64,000 nucleotides of DNA. It comes from Artemia franciscana. Its lineage: Eukaryota; Arthropoda; Branchiopoda; Anostraca; Artemiidae. A program made the translations under genes and the position numbers. A model generated the notes under the pieces. That model was not told the DNA's origin, did not search any database, and saw only the letters and a program-made list of their open reading frames with translations. Every line of letters starts with the position of its first letter. The first letter of the stretch is position 1. This document shows, one piece after another, positions 12,831-24,728 of this stretch. The stretch covers positions 43,538,241 through 43,602,240 of the forward strand of contig NC_088867.1 in the NCBI RefSeq assembly GCF_032884065.1. Direction: 5' to 3'.

Positions 12831-13157
12831 TATTATGTATATGAAAAGGATTGTCCTCCCTCATTGCCCTGTTCTTTACGGTAAAGCTTCGTATAAGAAT
12901 TCTAGCAAATTCCCCTGGTGTTAAATTTCTCATGAAAAATTTACCCCCTAAACAACTTCCCTCTCATTAGAAATTCTCCCCGTGAAAAATTTTACTAGCA
13001 GAAAATCTCCCCCACTCAAAAAATGTATGTATACTTCCCTGTAATAGGCTACGTAAGCAACGGGCAGATCTTATAACTCAGAACTATTCCCAGGAGGATC
13101 GTGGTATCACGAAAGGTATAATTGTTCAACCTTTCTACTATTCTGAACAAAATAATA
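12830..13157 (-). repeat. Repeat A copy, left part, interrupted by a LINE
   Basis: Repeat-A blocks AAATATTATGTATATGAAAA, TTTACGGTAAAGC and TTCTGAACAAAAT end at the LINE. The element resumes at 13449 with ATGCTATCTCAAAATTTGAT, which in intact copies directly follows GAACAAAATGG. Confidence 0.7.
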
Positions 13158-13448
13158 CTTCAACTACTAACAAATTACCGCACCACCAAGCCGCCTGAGG
13201 CCAACACGGCTAAGCTCAGTCTTCTTCCATCCCAATCCATTCAAAGTTTCCCTCTTTACACTCTCCCAGAAAATTCCCATTTCATTTAAAGCTGGTTTTA
13301 TGAAATCCTCCCTCTCTAACCGTGGATGACCAGCCTTCTGTTTAGCGCTAGACGGCTGGTCAAAAAGGACAGTCTTCGGTAATCTGTCATTCTTCTTCCG
13401 CAAAGCGTGTCCTAGCCATCTTAAACCTTCTCTCATTACAGCCATAGA
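13158..13448 (-). mobile_element. RTE-like LINE, extreme 3' fragment inserted in repeat A
   Basis: Encodes, without a stop for over 90 codons, the conserved C-terminus: MREGLRWLGHALRKKNDRL, PRLEREDFIKPALNEMG, and a final GLRRLGGAVIC. Homologous to the ends of the LINE pieces at 4385 and 16055. Its position inside repeat A shows it inserted later than that repeat. Confidence 0.8.
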
Positions 13449-13680
13449 AAGCAGGATGCTATCTCAAAATTTGATTGAACCATTCTGATAAAAAAAATTC
13501 TAGTTGTGGATTCCTTCCAGAATTTTTTTGCATAGGCTAGGATTACAGCTCAAAAATAGCCTTCTCCTTTAACATACTTATATTTGAAGAAAAATCTGTT
13601 TTTGCTTAAGTTGTGATCCTTTTTAAGATCACGAAGGATCTCAACGTGCGGCAAATATTTTTGGGAAATCTCCCCCCCCC
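13449..13680 (-). repeat. Repeat A, right part of the LINE-interrupted copy
   Basis: Begins with GCTATCTCAAAATTTGATTG and then diverges. Confidence 0.5.
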
Positions 13681-13854
13681 CCACCCTCCAATGAAAATAT
13701 TCTCCGACAAAGATTGTCTTAATTGAGAATTTTATTAAGAACTTAACTGTTTGGGTGGTTCTTTTTCAAATCGTCACATACAACTTTTTATTATATTTAG
13801 CAAATGCCCAAACTTCTTTGTTTTTTCCCACTTAATGAAAACAGAAAAACTTTT

Positions 13855-15590
13855 CAAACAGTTCGTGGTAACGAACTATAGTAAGAAGCGACCCGGCTCA
13901 ATAGTAAACGAAACTCTAAAAAACGGAATTTTGATGCTAAAAGATACATCAAAAGAATCGAATTTTCATGCTGATTCTAGATATATAAGTTTCATCAAAT
14001 TTAATCTTTGTCATCAAAAGTTACGAGCCAGAGAAAATTTGCATTATTTTGGAAAATAGGGGGAAACACCCCCCAAAAGTCATAGAATCTTAACGATCAC
14101 ACCATCGTGTTCAGCGTGTAAGAGAACCCTGTAGCAAAAATTTCAAGCTCCTATCTACAAAAATGTGGAATTTCGTATTTTTTGCCAGAAGACAGATCAC
14201 GGGTGCGTGTTTATTTGTTTTTTTTTTTGTTTTTTTTCCAGGGGTCATCGTATCGACCAAGTGGTCCTAGAATCTCACAAGAGGGCTCATTCTGACGGAA
14301 GTGAAAAGTTCTAGTGCCATTTTTAAGTGACCAAAAAATTGGAGGGCACCTAGGCCCCCTCCCACGCTCATTTGTTTCCCAAAGTCAACGGATCCAAATT
14401 TTGAGATAGCCATTTTGTTCCGCATAGTCGAAAACCATATTTACTACGTCTTTGGAATGACTCACTCCTCCAGTCCTTGGGGGAGGGGCTGCAAGTTACA
14501 AACTTTGTCCAGTGTTTACATACAGTAATGGTTATTGGGAAGTGTACAGACGTTTTCAGGGGGATTTTTTGGTTTGGGGTGGGGTTGAGGGGAGGAGGCT
14601 ATGTGGGAGGATCTTCTCTTGGAGGAACATGTCATGCGGGAAAAGAAATTCAATGAAAAGGGCGCGGGATTTTCTAGCATTACTATAAAAAAAAAACAAT
14701 GAAAATATAAACACAAAAAAGTTTTTCAACTGAAAGTAAAGAGTAGCATTAAAACTTAAAACTAACAGAGATTATTACGCATATGAGGGGTTCTAAAAAT
14801 ACTTTAGCATAAAGAGCGAGGTATTTAGGAGGAGATAAATACCTTGCTCTTTATGCTAAGTGTTTTTAGTAATTTAAACTATTTATTCCACGGCCTTTCT
14901 GATTCAGGGGTCATTCTTAAAGAATTGGGACAAAACTTAAGATTTAGTGTAAAAGGCGAGGTATTAACGAGGGGACAAACCCCCTCATATACATAATAAA
15001 AATATAAGAGCATAAAAGTTTGTTACGTAAGTTAATTCTTAAGTTACGTATATTTTTTACTAATAAAACTTTCGTTAAAAATTAAAAGTTCTAGTTGCCT
15101 TTTTAAGTAACCAAAAAAATGGAGGGCAACTAGGCCTCCTTCCCCACCCCCTTATTTCTCAAAATCGTCTGATCAAAACTAAAAGAAAGCCGTTTAGCCA
15201 AAAAAAATTAACATGCAAATTTCATTTTGCTAATTAATGTGCGGAGAGCCAAAATCAAAAATGCATTAATTCAAAAACATTCAGAAATTTAGAAAAAAAC
15301 TGGTTTTTTAAACTGAAAGTAAGGAGCGATATTAAAACTTAAAACTGACGGAAATTACTCCGTATATGAAATGGGTTGTCCCCTCCGCAATCTCTTGCTC
15401 TTTACGCTAAAGTTTGATTCTTTGCCACAATTCTACTTTTTAAAACAATTAAAAACTTTAGCGTAAAGAGCAAGGGATTGCGGAGGGGACAACCCATTTC
15501 ATATACGGAGTAATTTTTGTCAGTTTTAAGTTTTAATATCGCTCCTTACTTTCAGTTTAAAAAACTAGTTTTTTTTTTTTATTTATTTGC
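13855..15590 (+). repeat. Repeat A, near full-length copy
   Basis: Starts TCAAACAGTTCGTGGTAACG and runs through the CTCAATAG, TATCTACAAAAATGTGGAAT, AAAAATTGGAGGGCACCTAG and GGGAAGTGTACAGACG blocks. It contains a first hairpin-like block at 14720-15000 and ends in a 280-bp hairpin (15293-15575). About 1.74 kb, non-coding. Confidence 0.8.
15293..15575. repeat. Long near-perfect hairpin ending repeat A
   Basis: Arms of about 120 bp with only about four mismatches, from AAACTGAAAGTAAGGAGCGA to its complement TCGCTCCTTACTTTCAGTTT, around a loop of some 40 bp. The arms include GGTTGTCCCCTCCGCAATC, a segment that differs from other repeat A copies yet is matched within this one. Confidence 0.9.
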
Positions 15591-15854
15591 TGAAAGAAGT
15601 AGACCTAGTCCTTTTTTTTATAAGTCAAGTGATTGGATGGACACTCGCAAAAATCCAAAACTTTAGTGAGATATAGTTCTGGCTGACTTAAATCGATTGC
15701 CTATAGGTTGTTAATAAAATCATAACCAAAGCGCTTTTTAAAGGGTTTTGTCAGTTTCAAATTGGCAAACTTAATTCACGTTGTTACCAAGATGGGCCCA
15801 GGATTGCATAGAGATTCCTTTCAACGGGAGGTTCCAGGAACTTCTCGCTATCCA

Positions 15855-16062
15855 ATTCTAAACAAACTGTCTAGGGACAAACAAAAAGCAGGTCGTCCCT
15901 GGAAGGGGTAGAAGGATGTCATAAGGAAATTTTTAAGGGAAATAAGAACTTCCTGGGAGGATGCAAACAGTGAGGCTTTAAATAAATTTGGACGGAGGAG
16001 GAGCATGCGTAGCTTTGGTGACCTCAGGCAGCTTGGTGATACAAAGAGTACTAAGTAGTAGC
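15855..16062 (+). mobile_element. RTE-like LINE, 3' terminal fragment
   Basis: Translation gives RDKQKAGRPWKG, a stop, then KDVIRKFLREIRTSWEDAN and EALNKFGRRRSM...GDLRQLG, the LINE C-terminus. Followed by AGTAGTAGCAGTAG and then directly by the 5' end of a repeat A copy. Confidence 0.75.
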
Positions 16063-16065
16063 AGT

Positions 16066-17120
16066 AGTCAAACAGTTCGTGGTAAGGAACTGGAAGTAAG
16101 GAGCGACCCGGCTCAACAGTGGCCAAAACTCTAAGAAAAATTTTTGATACCAATAGATAAATCAAAAGAATCAGATTTTATGCTAATATCAAATATGTAA
16201 GTTTCATCAAGTTTAATCTTACCAATAAAAAGTTATATACCTGAAAAAAATTACCCTATTTTTTTAAAAAAAGGGGGAAACACCAACTAAAAGTCATAGA
16301 GTCTTAATAAAAACCACACCATCAGATTCAGCATATGAGAGATAAGAACGTGGAATTTTGCATTTTATGCAAAAACAAATATCACGGATCTGTGTTAACT
16401 TGTTTTTTTTTTTGTTGTTTTTTTTTTTGCCCAGGGGTGATTGTATAGACCCAGTGGTCCTAGAATATTGCGGATATTGCGGCTCATTCGAACCGAAATT
16501 AAAATTTCTAGCGGTCTTTTAAAGTGATCGAAAAATTGGGGGACGACTAGACCCCCTTCCACGCTCATTCTTTTTTACAAAGTCACCCGATCAAAATTTT
16601 GAGATAACCATTTTGTCCGCCATACTCGAAAAATGTAATAACTATGTCTTTGAGGACGACTTAATCCCCCAGAGTCCCCGGGGGAAGAGCTGCAAGCTAT
16701 GAACTTCGCTCATTGTTTACATATAGATTGGTTGTTGGGAAGTATACGGACTTCTTCAGGGGGAATTTTTCTCATGTGGGGGGAGGGGGTCTTTCTGGGA
16801 GGATCTTTGCATGTGGGAGGATCTTTTCATGGCTAAATTTTCACGGGTGAAGAAAATTTTCCGTAAAGGAGGCGCCGAATTTCACCGCATTGCTTGAAAA
16901 ACAATCAGAAATCAAATAAAAAAAAAAACAATTTTTTTCAACTGGAAAAAAGGACCAACATTAGAATTTAAAACGAACAGAAATTATTACGTATATGTAA
17001 GGGTTCGCCCCCTCGTCAACACCTCACTCTTTATATTAATTTTCTTATAACTTTCAAAAGAGTATTTTTCTCTAATTAAACGGCCTTTCTGATTCAGGGG
17101 AATTTTAGCGCAATAGCAAG
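16066..17120 (+). repeat. Repeat A, 3'-shortened copy
   Basis: Begins TCAAACAGTTCGTGGTAAGG and follows repeat A through TTTACATATAGATTGGTTGT and ACGTATATGTAAGGGTTCGC. Lacks the terminal 280-bp hairpin. Confidence 0.75.
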
Positions 17121-17475
17121 GTATTGACGAAAACTTAAAATAAATTTTTTGTTTAAAGCTATCTGTCCCAAGATGTGTCAGAGGTAATACTGTAACGTTG
17201 CCTGTAAAATCCCCCCTTGACAAAAAGGATTGAAATTGAGGTGAATATTTACAATTAGGACTCGTTACAAAACGCAGTAAATTCTTGTAAACAACAAATT
17301 TTGGCTACTTTCCTATAACCCTTTACAAATACAGTGTGATTTATTTTTATCCTTTTGAATCACTGAAAGATGAAAATATTACAATATTTTGGAAATTCAA
17401 GTCATTTAAATAAGCAAATTAAAGTTTTAGTAAATATTGATATAATTATTTAACCTTGAAAATTTGGAACATAAA

Positions 17476-17667
17476 TTAAAAGCCGTGCACCACATTGGGC
17501 CCCAATTCAGAGATATCATTCACCAGCCTTGTCAATGATCTTGCACAAGTTGCTAGGTCTGCAAACCAGTTAACAGTTGCCCTCCAAGCCCGGTACGACA
17601 GAACAGCAAATCCTTTGGCACCTCCAAGATCAATTTTACTAATTAGCCGTAATGGTATACAACACAC
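17476..17667 (-). other. Unrecognised protein-like open frame
   Basis: 63 codons with balanced composition (GGAKGFAVLSYRAWRATV, RLVNDISELGPNVVHGF) and higher GC than its surroundings. It may be the end of a LINE open frame related to the fragment at 18040-18125, since Trp/Arg/Leu-rich tails of this kind close many LINE ORFs. It could equally be a host terminal exon. No function is proposed. Confidence 0.3.
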
Positions 17668-17767
17668 TCCACCTCCCTCATTAATCCATTGTATCTATGT
17701 CAAATGCTAATCTTTTTAGTCGGTTCTTCTCTTGGTGGTGGCTCTTACCTCTTTAGGTGACACTTAC

Positions 17768-17871
17768 CTTTTTATTCCATTCTTCTTCTTCTTGTGCAGA
17801 ACTATTTGCAGCAACTGGAGTTTGTGCTTTTTCATCCACTGGTTCTTGCTTTCCTTCCATACTCATGCAAA
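17768..17871 (-). CDS. Candidate coding exon of an unrecognised host gene
   Basis: On the minus strand an acceptor TCTGTTTTCTTTAG ends at 17872 and a donor AAG|GTAAGT begins at 17767. Between them the frame is open and reads MSMEGKQEPVDEKAQTPVA then a short Gln/Glu-rich run ending EEEEWNKK. The composition is acidic and protein-like, and both splice sites match consensus. I do not recognise the family. It may pair with the candidate exon at 18876-19019 upstream, but LINE debris lies between them and no joining exon was found. Confidence 0.35.
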
Positions 17872-18039
17872 CTAAAGAAAACAGATTATAATGCCAATTA
17901 CAGGATCATATTTGCAATTAAGAAGGTTGGGGGTGACCCACCCTTCTGGTGACACTGGGTGTTATCAAAAAATGGATCACAAGGACCAACAACTCTAGAG
18001 AAAAAAAAATTGGAGGTGAAGAGTAGCTTGGTAAGTTGC

Positions 18040-18125
18040 CAGCGGATGAACATTTTAGGAAGTTTATGATCTGGTGTACAGAGGATATGTCCAAAGTATT
18101 GCCATCTTTGTTGCCTCATAACAGA
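18040..18125 (-). mobile_element. LINE C-terminal scrap
   Basis: MRQQRWQYFGHILCTPDHK matches the RW.YFGHILR..D..LPK signature found near the end of RTE/CR1-type LINE reverse transcriptase ORFs. Too short to classify. Confidence 0.5.
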
Positions 18126-18875
18126 GGCGATGTCTGGTTGGCATATGCTACCACTTAGCTCATTGTATTACTAGAACAATTCACTTGCAATTCAAACCAC
18201 TCTACCAGTGATTCTTCCTCCTTTTACTTTATTGTGTTAGTGGATCAACATCATTTATTTTCATTGTAATTGTTGTTTATTTATTTTTTAACTTTTTTAT
18301 TTATTTTTTCATTCTTCTGACTCCCCCATGTGCAGTCAAAGTTTTATTCAAACATAAAGTTTCAGACATATACCCATAAGGTAGTATAGCTTTTACCGGT
18401 ATAATGCCTTTTACCCAGCACTAGCTTATTAGAATTTCTATTTACCTATAGTATGCTAAGCATCTGTGTTTTGAATATTTTCAATTTCCTCTTTCTTGCA
18501 TTTTTTCCTAGTTTCAGAAATTTAGCTGATTCCTCCCCTGAAATGCTATAGCATTTCTAAATGGAATCTCTTTTAAGAAAAAAAGACACTGAAAGGAAAT
18601 ATAATGAAAAGTGAAGAAGCAGGAGATTTTCATACAAACCTACCAGAGAAAACTGGAAATTTGTATGCAATTAAAGTCAAATTTTCCAAATTTCACGGCA
18701 AATGGCTTATAGAAAATGAAGCTCATATTTCCTTCAAAAGTATGCCACAATGAAAACAAACAATAGAAGTATGATTTCCATACAATAATACAACAATAAT
18801 AATTGCTGAACAGATTTTTTTGTCACAAAACATAATCATAATTATTATTAGAAGAAAACCTTTATATTTACTCAC

Positions 18876-19019
18876 TTCATACATTCTCTCTACCCCAAAT
18901 GGTATAACAAAGAGGCCAAAAAGAGTATTATTAACATGTTCCCAACCTAAGCAAGACTTTGCAGCTTCCTTTTTTATCAATACCCATACTCCCTGATTAT
19001 GCAACCAATCCTTTTCTAA
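18876..19019 (-). CDS. Candidate coding exon of an unrecognised host gene
   Basis: The acceptor TTTATTTATTCAG ends at 19020 and the donor GAA|GTGAGT starts at 18875, enclosing exactly 48 open codons: LEKDWLHNQGVWVLIKKEA, then CLGWEHVNNTLFGLFVIP and FGVERMYE. Tryptophans and a non-repetitive composition favour real coding sequence in this AT-rich context. I do not recognise the product. The alternative is a chance open frame with fortuitous splice sites. Confidence 0.3.
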
Positions 19020-19045
19020 CTGAATAAATAAATTTCTTATCACCA

Positions 19046-20140
19046 AATTTCATGTTTCTAAACCCTAAGAGAAGAGTTTTTTGGAACTCCTGGCAAGTAA
19101 AGTTCAAAACTTCTTAATAATCAGTCAAAACCACAATGATTGTTTTTTTTTTTTTTTATATTCGAATGTTTGAAATCACAATTTTCATACAGATTAAGTC
19201 ATTGAAATTGTTACAGCTTCAGGAAAAGCAGAGTCCTGCCAATACAGGTCAGAGACTAGTACTTCTTCACAAGTCTACACAAATCAATTTTGGCTTAAAA
19301 CCAGTAAGTAAGAAGACACTGCCAACTTTAGTCATAAGTGTAGTTTCTAAGAACTTTTTGGGTCTCCTTTTGTTGAAAGCTACTTGAGCCGAATTTCAGA
19401 AAAGAAAAGCCAAATTTCAAGCACAATTTCTCATAATGGACAAAAAAGGGGTCAAGTTGAGAGGTTTTTAGATAAAAAAAATGTTTTAGGGAAGCTCTGT
19501 TTGCAAATATCTCTTTTGAGCCCACTCAAATGTATATTTCTTCTTTTATCTGAGCAAAACACTAAACAGGATACCCATATTTTTATATTAAGCAGATGAC
19601 ATCCAGAAAATTAGTTTTAGATTGTACTTTGGAACCCAGAATAGTTGTGGGATAAGTCAAGTCATGGCCCAATTGTTGAAAGAGCCAAGACAAATTGGCC
19701 AATTAAATGGGCATTAGTTAAATCAGAAGAGATCACTCCCCCTAAATTTTGTGTTCCTAAACATTAGAAATAATAAACAAAACATTAACTTTCGAAGTGT
19801 TTTCATTATCCAATAAATTAGAAATACTTTATGAAGAATTGAACTTGATTACCTTAATCAAGTTATTAAACTTTATCAAATGGAAAGGGGTTGCATATTA
19901 CCAGGCTACTTGGCATGGAACCTAGATACTTAGGTATGCATATAACATTTCAGAAACAGAGAAAAGCTACTTGGGTCTCCTTTTTGACATATACCTTTAT
20001 GTTTTATCATTTTGTGTTAAATGACTTACCCTTCAAATATTCAGAACAACGCTTTGAAATTATTTACAAATGATGTAAAGTTTTATTACTTAATTTTTTA
20101 CTAAAACAAATGCATGATTACGTCAAGGAAACATAAGCTA
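19046..20140. other. No gene recognised
   Basis: AT-rich and apparently single-copy. Open frames are short and of low-complexity composition. Confidence 0.45.
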
Positions 20141-21850
20141 ATCAAACAGTTCGTGGTAACGAACTGTAGCAAGGAGCGACCCGGCTCAATAGAAACCAAA
20201 ACTCTAAAAAATGGAATTTTGATACCAATAGCTACATCAAAAGAATCGTATTTTAATGCTGATTTTAAATATATAAGTTTCATCAAGTTTAGTCTTACGC
20301 ACCAAAAGTTACGAGCCTGAGAAAATTTGTGTTATTTTAGAAAATAGGGGGAAAACACCCCCTAAAAGTCATAGAATCTTAACGAAAATTACACCATCAG
20401 ATTCAGCGTATCAGAGAACCCTACTTTAGAAGCTTCAAGCTCCTATCTACAAAAATGTGGAATTTTGTATTTTTTGCCAGAAGGCAGATCACGGATGAGT
20501 GTTTATTTGTTTGTTTGTTTTTTTGTTGTTTTTTTCCAGGGATGATCGTATCGACCCAGTTGTCCAAGAATGTTGCGAGAGGGCTCATTTTAACGGAAAT
20601 GAAAAGTTCTAGTGCCCTTTTTAAGTGACCAAAAAAATTGGAGGTCACCTAGGCCTCCTCCCACGCTAATTATTTTCCCAAAGCCAACGGATCAAAATTC
20701 TGATAGCCATTTTATTCAGCGTAGTCGAAAAACCTTATAACTATGTCTTTGGGGACGACTTACTCCTCCAAAGTTCCCGTGGGAGGGGCTACAAGTTACA
20801 AACTATGACCAGTGCTTACATATAGTAATGGTTATTGGGAAGTGTACAGGTGTTTTCAGGAGGATTTTTTGGTTGGGGGAGGGGTTGAAAAGAGGGGGAT
20901 ATACTGGGGGAACTTTCCATCGAGGAATTTGTCATGGGGGAAGAAAATTTCCATGAAGGGAGTGCAGAATTTACTAGCATTATTTAAAAAAAAAAACAAT
21001 GAAAAAATAAATATGAAAAAAGTTTTTTTCAGCTGGAAGTAAGGAGCAGCATTAAAACTTAAAACGAACAGAAATTCTTACCCATATGAGGGGCTCACCT
21101 CCTCCTAACACCTCGCTCTTTACGCTAAAGTATTTTTAGTAATGTCAACTATTTATTCTATGGCTTTTGTGATTCAGGGGTCATTCTTAATGAATTGGGC
21201 CAAAATTTAAGATTTAGTGTAAAGAGAGAGGTACTGACGAGGGGGCGAATCCTCTGATATGTGTAATAAAAACACGAGAATAATAAATTCTTTACGTAAG
21301 CTAGTTTATAAGTTACGTATATCTTTTACTAATAAAAAGATTCGTAAAAAATTAAAAGTTCTAGTTGCCTTTTTATTATCCAAAAAATTGGAGGGCAACT
21401 AGGCTTCCTCCCCTGCTCTTTTTTCTCAAAATCATTCGATCAAAATTATGAGAAAGCCGTTTAGCCAAAAAAAAAAAAAATGTAAATTTCGTTTTAATTA
21501 TTTCTCTGCGGAGAGCCAAAATCAAAACATGCATTGATTCAAAAACATTCAGAAATTAAATAAAAAAAAACAAGTTTTTTCAACTGAATGTAAGGAGCAA
21601 CATTAAAACTTAAAACGAACAGAAATTACTTCGTATATGAAAGGGGCTGCTTCCTCATCAACGTTCCGCTCTTCACGCTAAAGTTTTTTACTGTTTTAAA
21701 AAGAGGAGTTGAGAGAAAGAGTCCAACTTTCGCGTAAAGAGCGGGCGTTGATGAGGAAGTAGCCTCTTTCATATACGAAGTAATTTCTGTTTGTTTTAAG
21801 TTTTAATGTTGCTCCTTACTTTCAGTTGAAAAAACTTGTTTTTTTTTATT
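20140..21850 (+). repeat. Repeat A, best full-length copy
   Basis: About 1.71 kb from TCAAACAGTTCGTGGTAACG to the terminal hairpin. Includes the palindrome CAGTTCGTGGTAACGAACTG at its 5' end, an internal hairpin block (21030-21260, GCATAAAG-type arms) and the terminal hairpin (21565-21850). No open frame above 80 codons, so any mobility would be supplied in trans. Confidence 0.85.
21565..21850. repeat. Terminal hairpin of repeat A, second example
   Basis: Arms of about 125 bp, from AACTGAATGTAAGGAGCAAC to GTTGCTCCTTACTTTCAGTT. The variable arm segment here is TTCCTCATCAACG, matched on the opposite arm by CGTTGATGAGGAA, unlike the 15.3-kb hairpin. Confidence 0.88.
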
Positions 21851-22868
21851 TTGTGATCATGGACCCAACATACTATCACGTACATTAATGGAGACAAATC
21901 TCTAATAGCAATTACTTATTATGTAGGCTACTAATGCTGTATCCAAATTCCATATCTAAAGTGTTCAGACGATAAAATCAGGTGATTATGTTAATTACCT
22001 TGGAGTTTAATTTAACAAGTAGGCTACCACTTCAACCAGATTTGTAAATAGTGGCATGGCATTGAAAAATATTTTAGTTGATTTGTTCTTGTCTTAACAG
22101 TTTGCCAGCTTTTACAGTAGACACATTGGCAAATGTACCTTCATTGTAATGCTTTTCATTCTTTGGAAGAGTTGGCCAGCCCCTACAGCAGACACATTGG
22201 CAAATGTAGCTTCATTGTAAGGCTATTCATTCCTTGGAACAGTTTGCCATCCTGTACCAAAATCACCTCTACCTCTACCAAAAATATGTAGCAGCTCAAA
22301 ACAATGGGCTGTCAATATTTTATGGAAAAGAATTTATGGGTGTTCAATTACTTTCAAATGTTTGGTAATGTATTTCATTAAACATTTTGCTATATGTGTT
22401 TATCTGATGACTTTTTGTATATTTTCATGCGGGCCTACATTTGGCAATAATTATGCAGAAACTATAAATTACTAAAATTTGTGCACATTGAATGTATTGC
22501 AAATTTGCAGTGTGATAAATTCATAAATATATATCATAAGGTGATATACCTTTTACAAGCAGGTTAACCTAACACTTGCACCATATCTTCTTCTATAATT
22601 CATAAATGCTGTTAATTAGCTTATTCTTTATTTTGTATTTATAGCAACAAGCTTTATTGCTTACCATTTGATGGATTAATAAAAAAATAAATAAATATTG
22701 TCCAATGTCATTCATAAGCAATTGATAATTTGACACTTACTTCTCATTAACAGTTAGTTAATAAAACCAGTTTGGAAAAAGTAAAACCAATTTGGAAAAA
22801 AAACAACCTGACTATTGTCTATATTGGTAGAACCCTCATGCATGACCCCTTTTAAACCAAATACTATA
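21850..22868. other. AT-rich DNA with a 71-bp tandem duplication
   Basis: No gene recognised. Two copies of a 71-bp unit start at 22097 and 22168, with a partial third at 22239. Each contains CAGACACATTGGCAAATGTA or its variant. Confidence 0.6.
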
Positions 22869-24728
22869 CTCAGGGTTCGGACAGGTTGGTTCGTTTCAAA
22901 TTATAGGCTCTGTCCTATTTTTATAGGATTTCCCGGGCCCAAATATAGGCCAAATATAGGATTCGGAAGTCCTCGGGATCAGATCTGTGGTAGATGGCGT
23001 GGGATGCCTGGTCACATAAATTACCGAGTTTCATCCTGATCCCTCCAATCTAAGCAAATTCCATGATTTTAGGTCCCCCATATGTCACGAAATCCGGTCA
23101 GGATTTAAAATCAGAGCTTTGAGACCCGATATCCTTCTAAATATCAAATTTCATTGAGATCCAATCACCCATTTGGAAGTTAAGAATACCTCATTTTTTC
23201 AAATTTTTCAGAATCAACACTCCCCCCCCCCCAAACCACCCCAAAGAGAGCGGATCCATTCTGGTTATTTCAATCATCTATCTAGGACTTGTGCTTATTT
23301 TTCCCACCAAGTTTCAGCCCAATCCCTCCAATCTAAGCATTTTCCATGATTTTAGGTAACCCCAAACTCCCCCCAATGTCACCAGATCCGGTCGGGATTT
23401 AAAATAAGAGCTTTGAGACACAATATCCTTCTAAATATCAAATTTCATTGAGATCCAATCACCCGTTTATAAGTCAAAAATACCTCATTTTTTCTAATTT
23501 TTCAGAGTCAACCCCCCCTCCCAACTACCCCAAAGAGAGCAGATTCATTCTGGTTTTGTCAATCATGTATCTAGGACTTGCGCTTATTTTTCCCACCAAG
23601 TTTCAGCCCAATCCCTCCACTCTAAGTGTTTTCCAAGATTTTAGGTTTCCCCCTCCAAACTCCCCCAATGTCACCAGATCCAGTCAGGATTTAAAATAAC
23701 AGCTCTGAGACACGAAATCCTTCCAAACATCAAATTTCATTAAGATCTGATCAACCCTTTGTAAGTTAAAAATACTTAATTTTTCTATTTTTTCTGAATT
23801 AACAGGCCCCAAACTCCCACCAGATGGTCAAATTGGGAAAACGACTATTTCTAATTTAATCTGGTCCAGTTCCTGATACGCCTGCCAAGTTTCATCGTCC
23901 TAGCTTACCTGGAAGTGCCTAAAGTAGCAAAACCAGGACCAACAGACAGACCGACAGAAATTGTGATTGCTATATGTCACTTGATTAATACCAAGTGCCA
24001 TAAAAAAAAAACTATGCTAGATGGACCAAAAGCTGATTCCAACAATCTTTCATGCAGGAGGGCCAACTTTGCACTTATATCAGGGACATCAAACTTACAA
24101 ATTATCTTACCATTGCTATACCAAGGGGGGAGATAAAGTAAAAATTTACAATATCTGAAATAAAAAGTCTGAATCTGAGTAACATCATTTTTCTTTAGAA
24201 GGGGATAAAGACCAGATAGATCACAGAATGTAGCATATAGCCTACCCAGTGCACATCTATTATACTTCCCTCAATTAGCAACTATCTTAGAATAGCCCAT
24301 TTTAATAACTGGGCCATATTCACATCAGCCAGCCAGCGTTCAGCCAGGAAACACATAAGTCGCAAGAACTCCAGTCTCATTAAGCAGAAACTGCTAGCCT
24401 ATACACTGATCTTTGCTCATTTCAGACAGGCCCAACATGACAAAAAACAAAACATAGGCTACCAAGTCAACACAACAGCATAGCCCAGGCAGAAGCAGCT
24501 TACTAGGCCCAACACAAAGCATTAGTTAAGTTCAAAAAGCTCAACAGTTGCAATTAATTATCAATCTACACCAAAAGACAGAAAATTGCAAATCAAGAGC
24601 AATGTTCTTAGTGCTCTTCAGCTGAAAATGTAGGAATAATAGGATTTTAGCCAAAATACAGGCATTTTATAGGAGTGCATTAAAATATAGTAATTTATTG
24701 GAATTTATAGTCAAGTCCGAACACTGAG
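22869..24728. mobile_element. TIR-bounded segment containing a repeat B copy
   Basis: CTCAGGGTTCGGAC at 22869-22882 and GTCCGAACACTGAG at 24715-24728 are inverted with 13 of 14 matches. Subterminal sequence is rich in TATAGG words at both ends. No transposase is visible. A target duplication could not be recognised by eye. Confidence 0.55.
23025..24012 (+). mobile_element. Repeat B, 5'-truncated copy
   Basis: Three tandem units, then the AACAGACAGACCGACAGA microsatellite and the stem-loop with GTGCCATAAAAAA. It lies within the TIR-bounded segment 22869-24728. Confidence 0.8.

Noticed and set aside
15848-16165. 105-codon minus-strand open frame
   Set aside because: Antisense to a LINE 3' fragment and the start of a repeat A copy.
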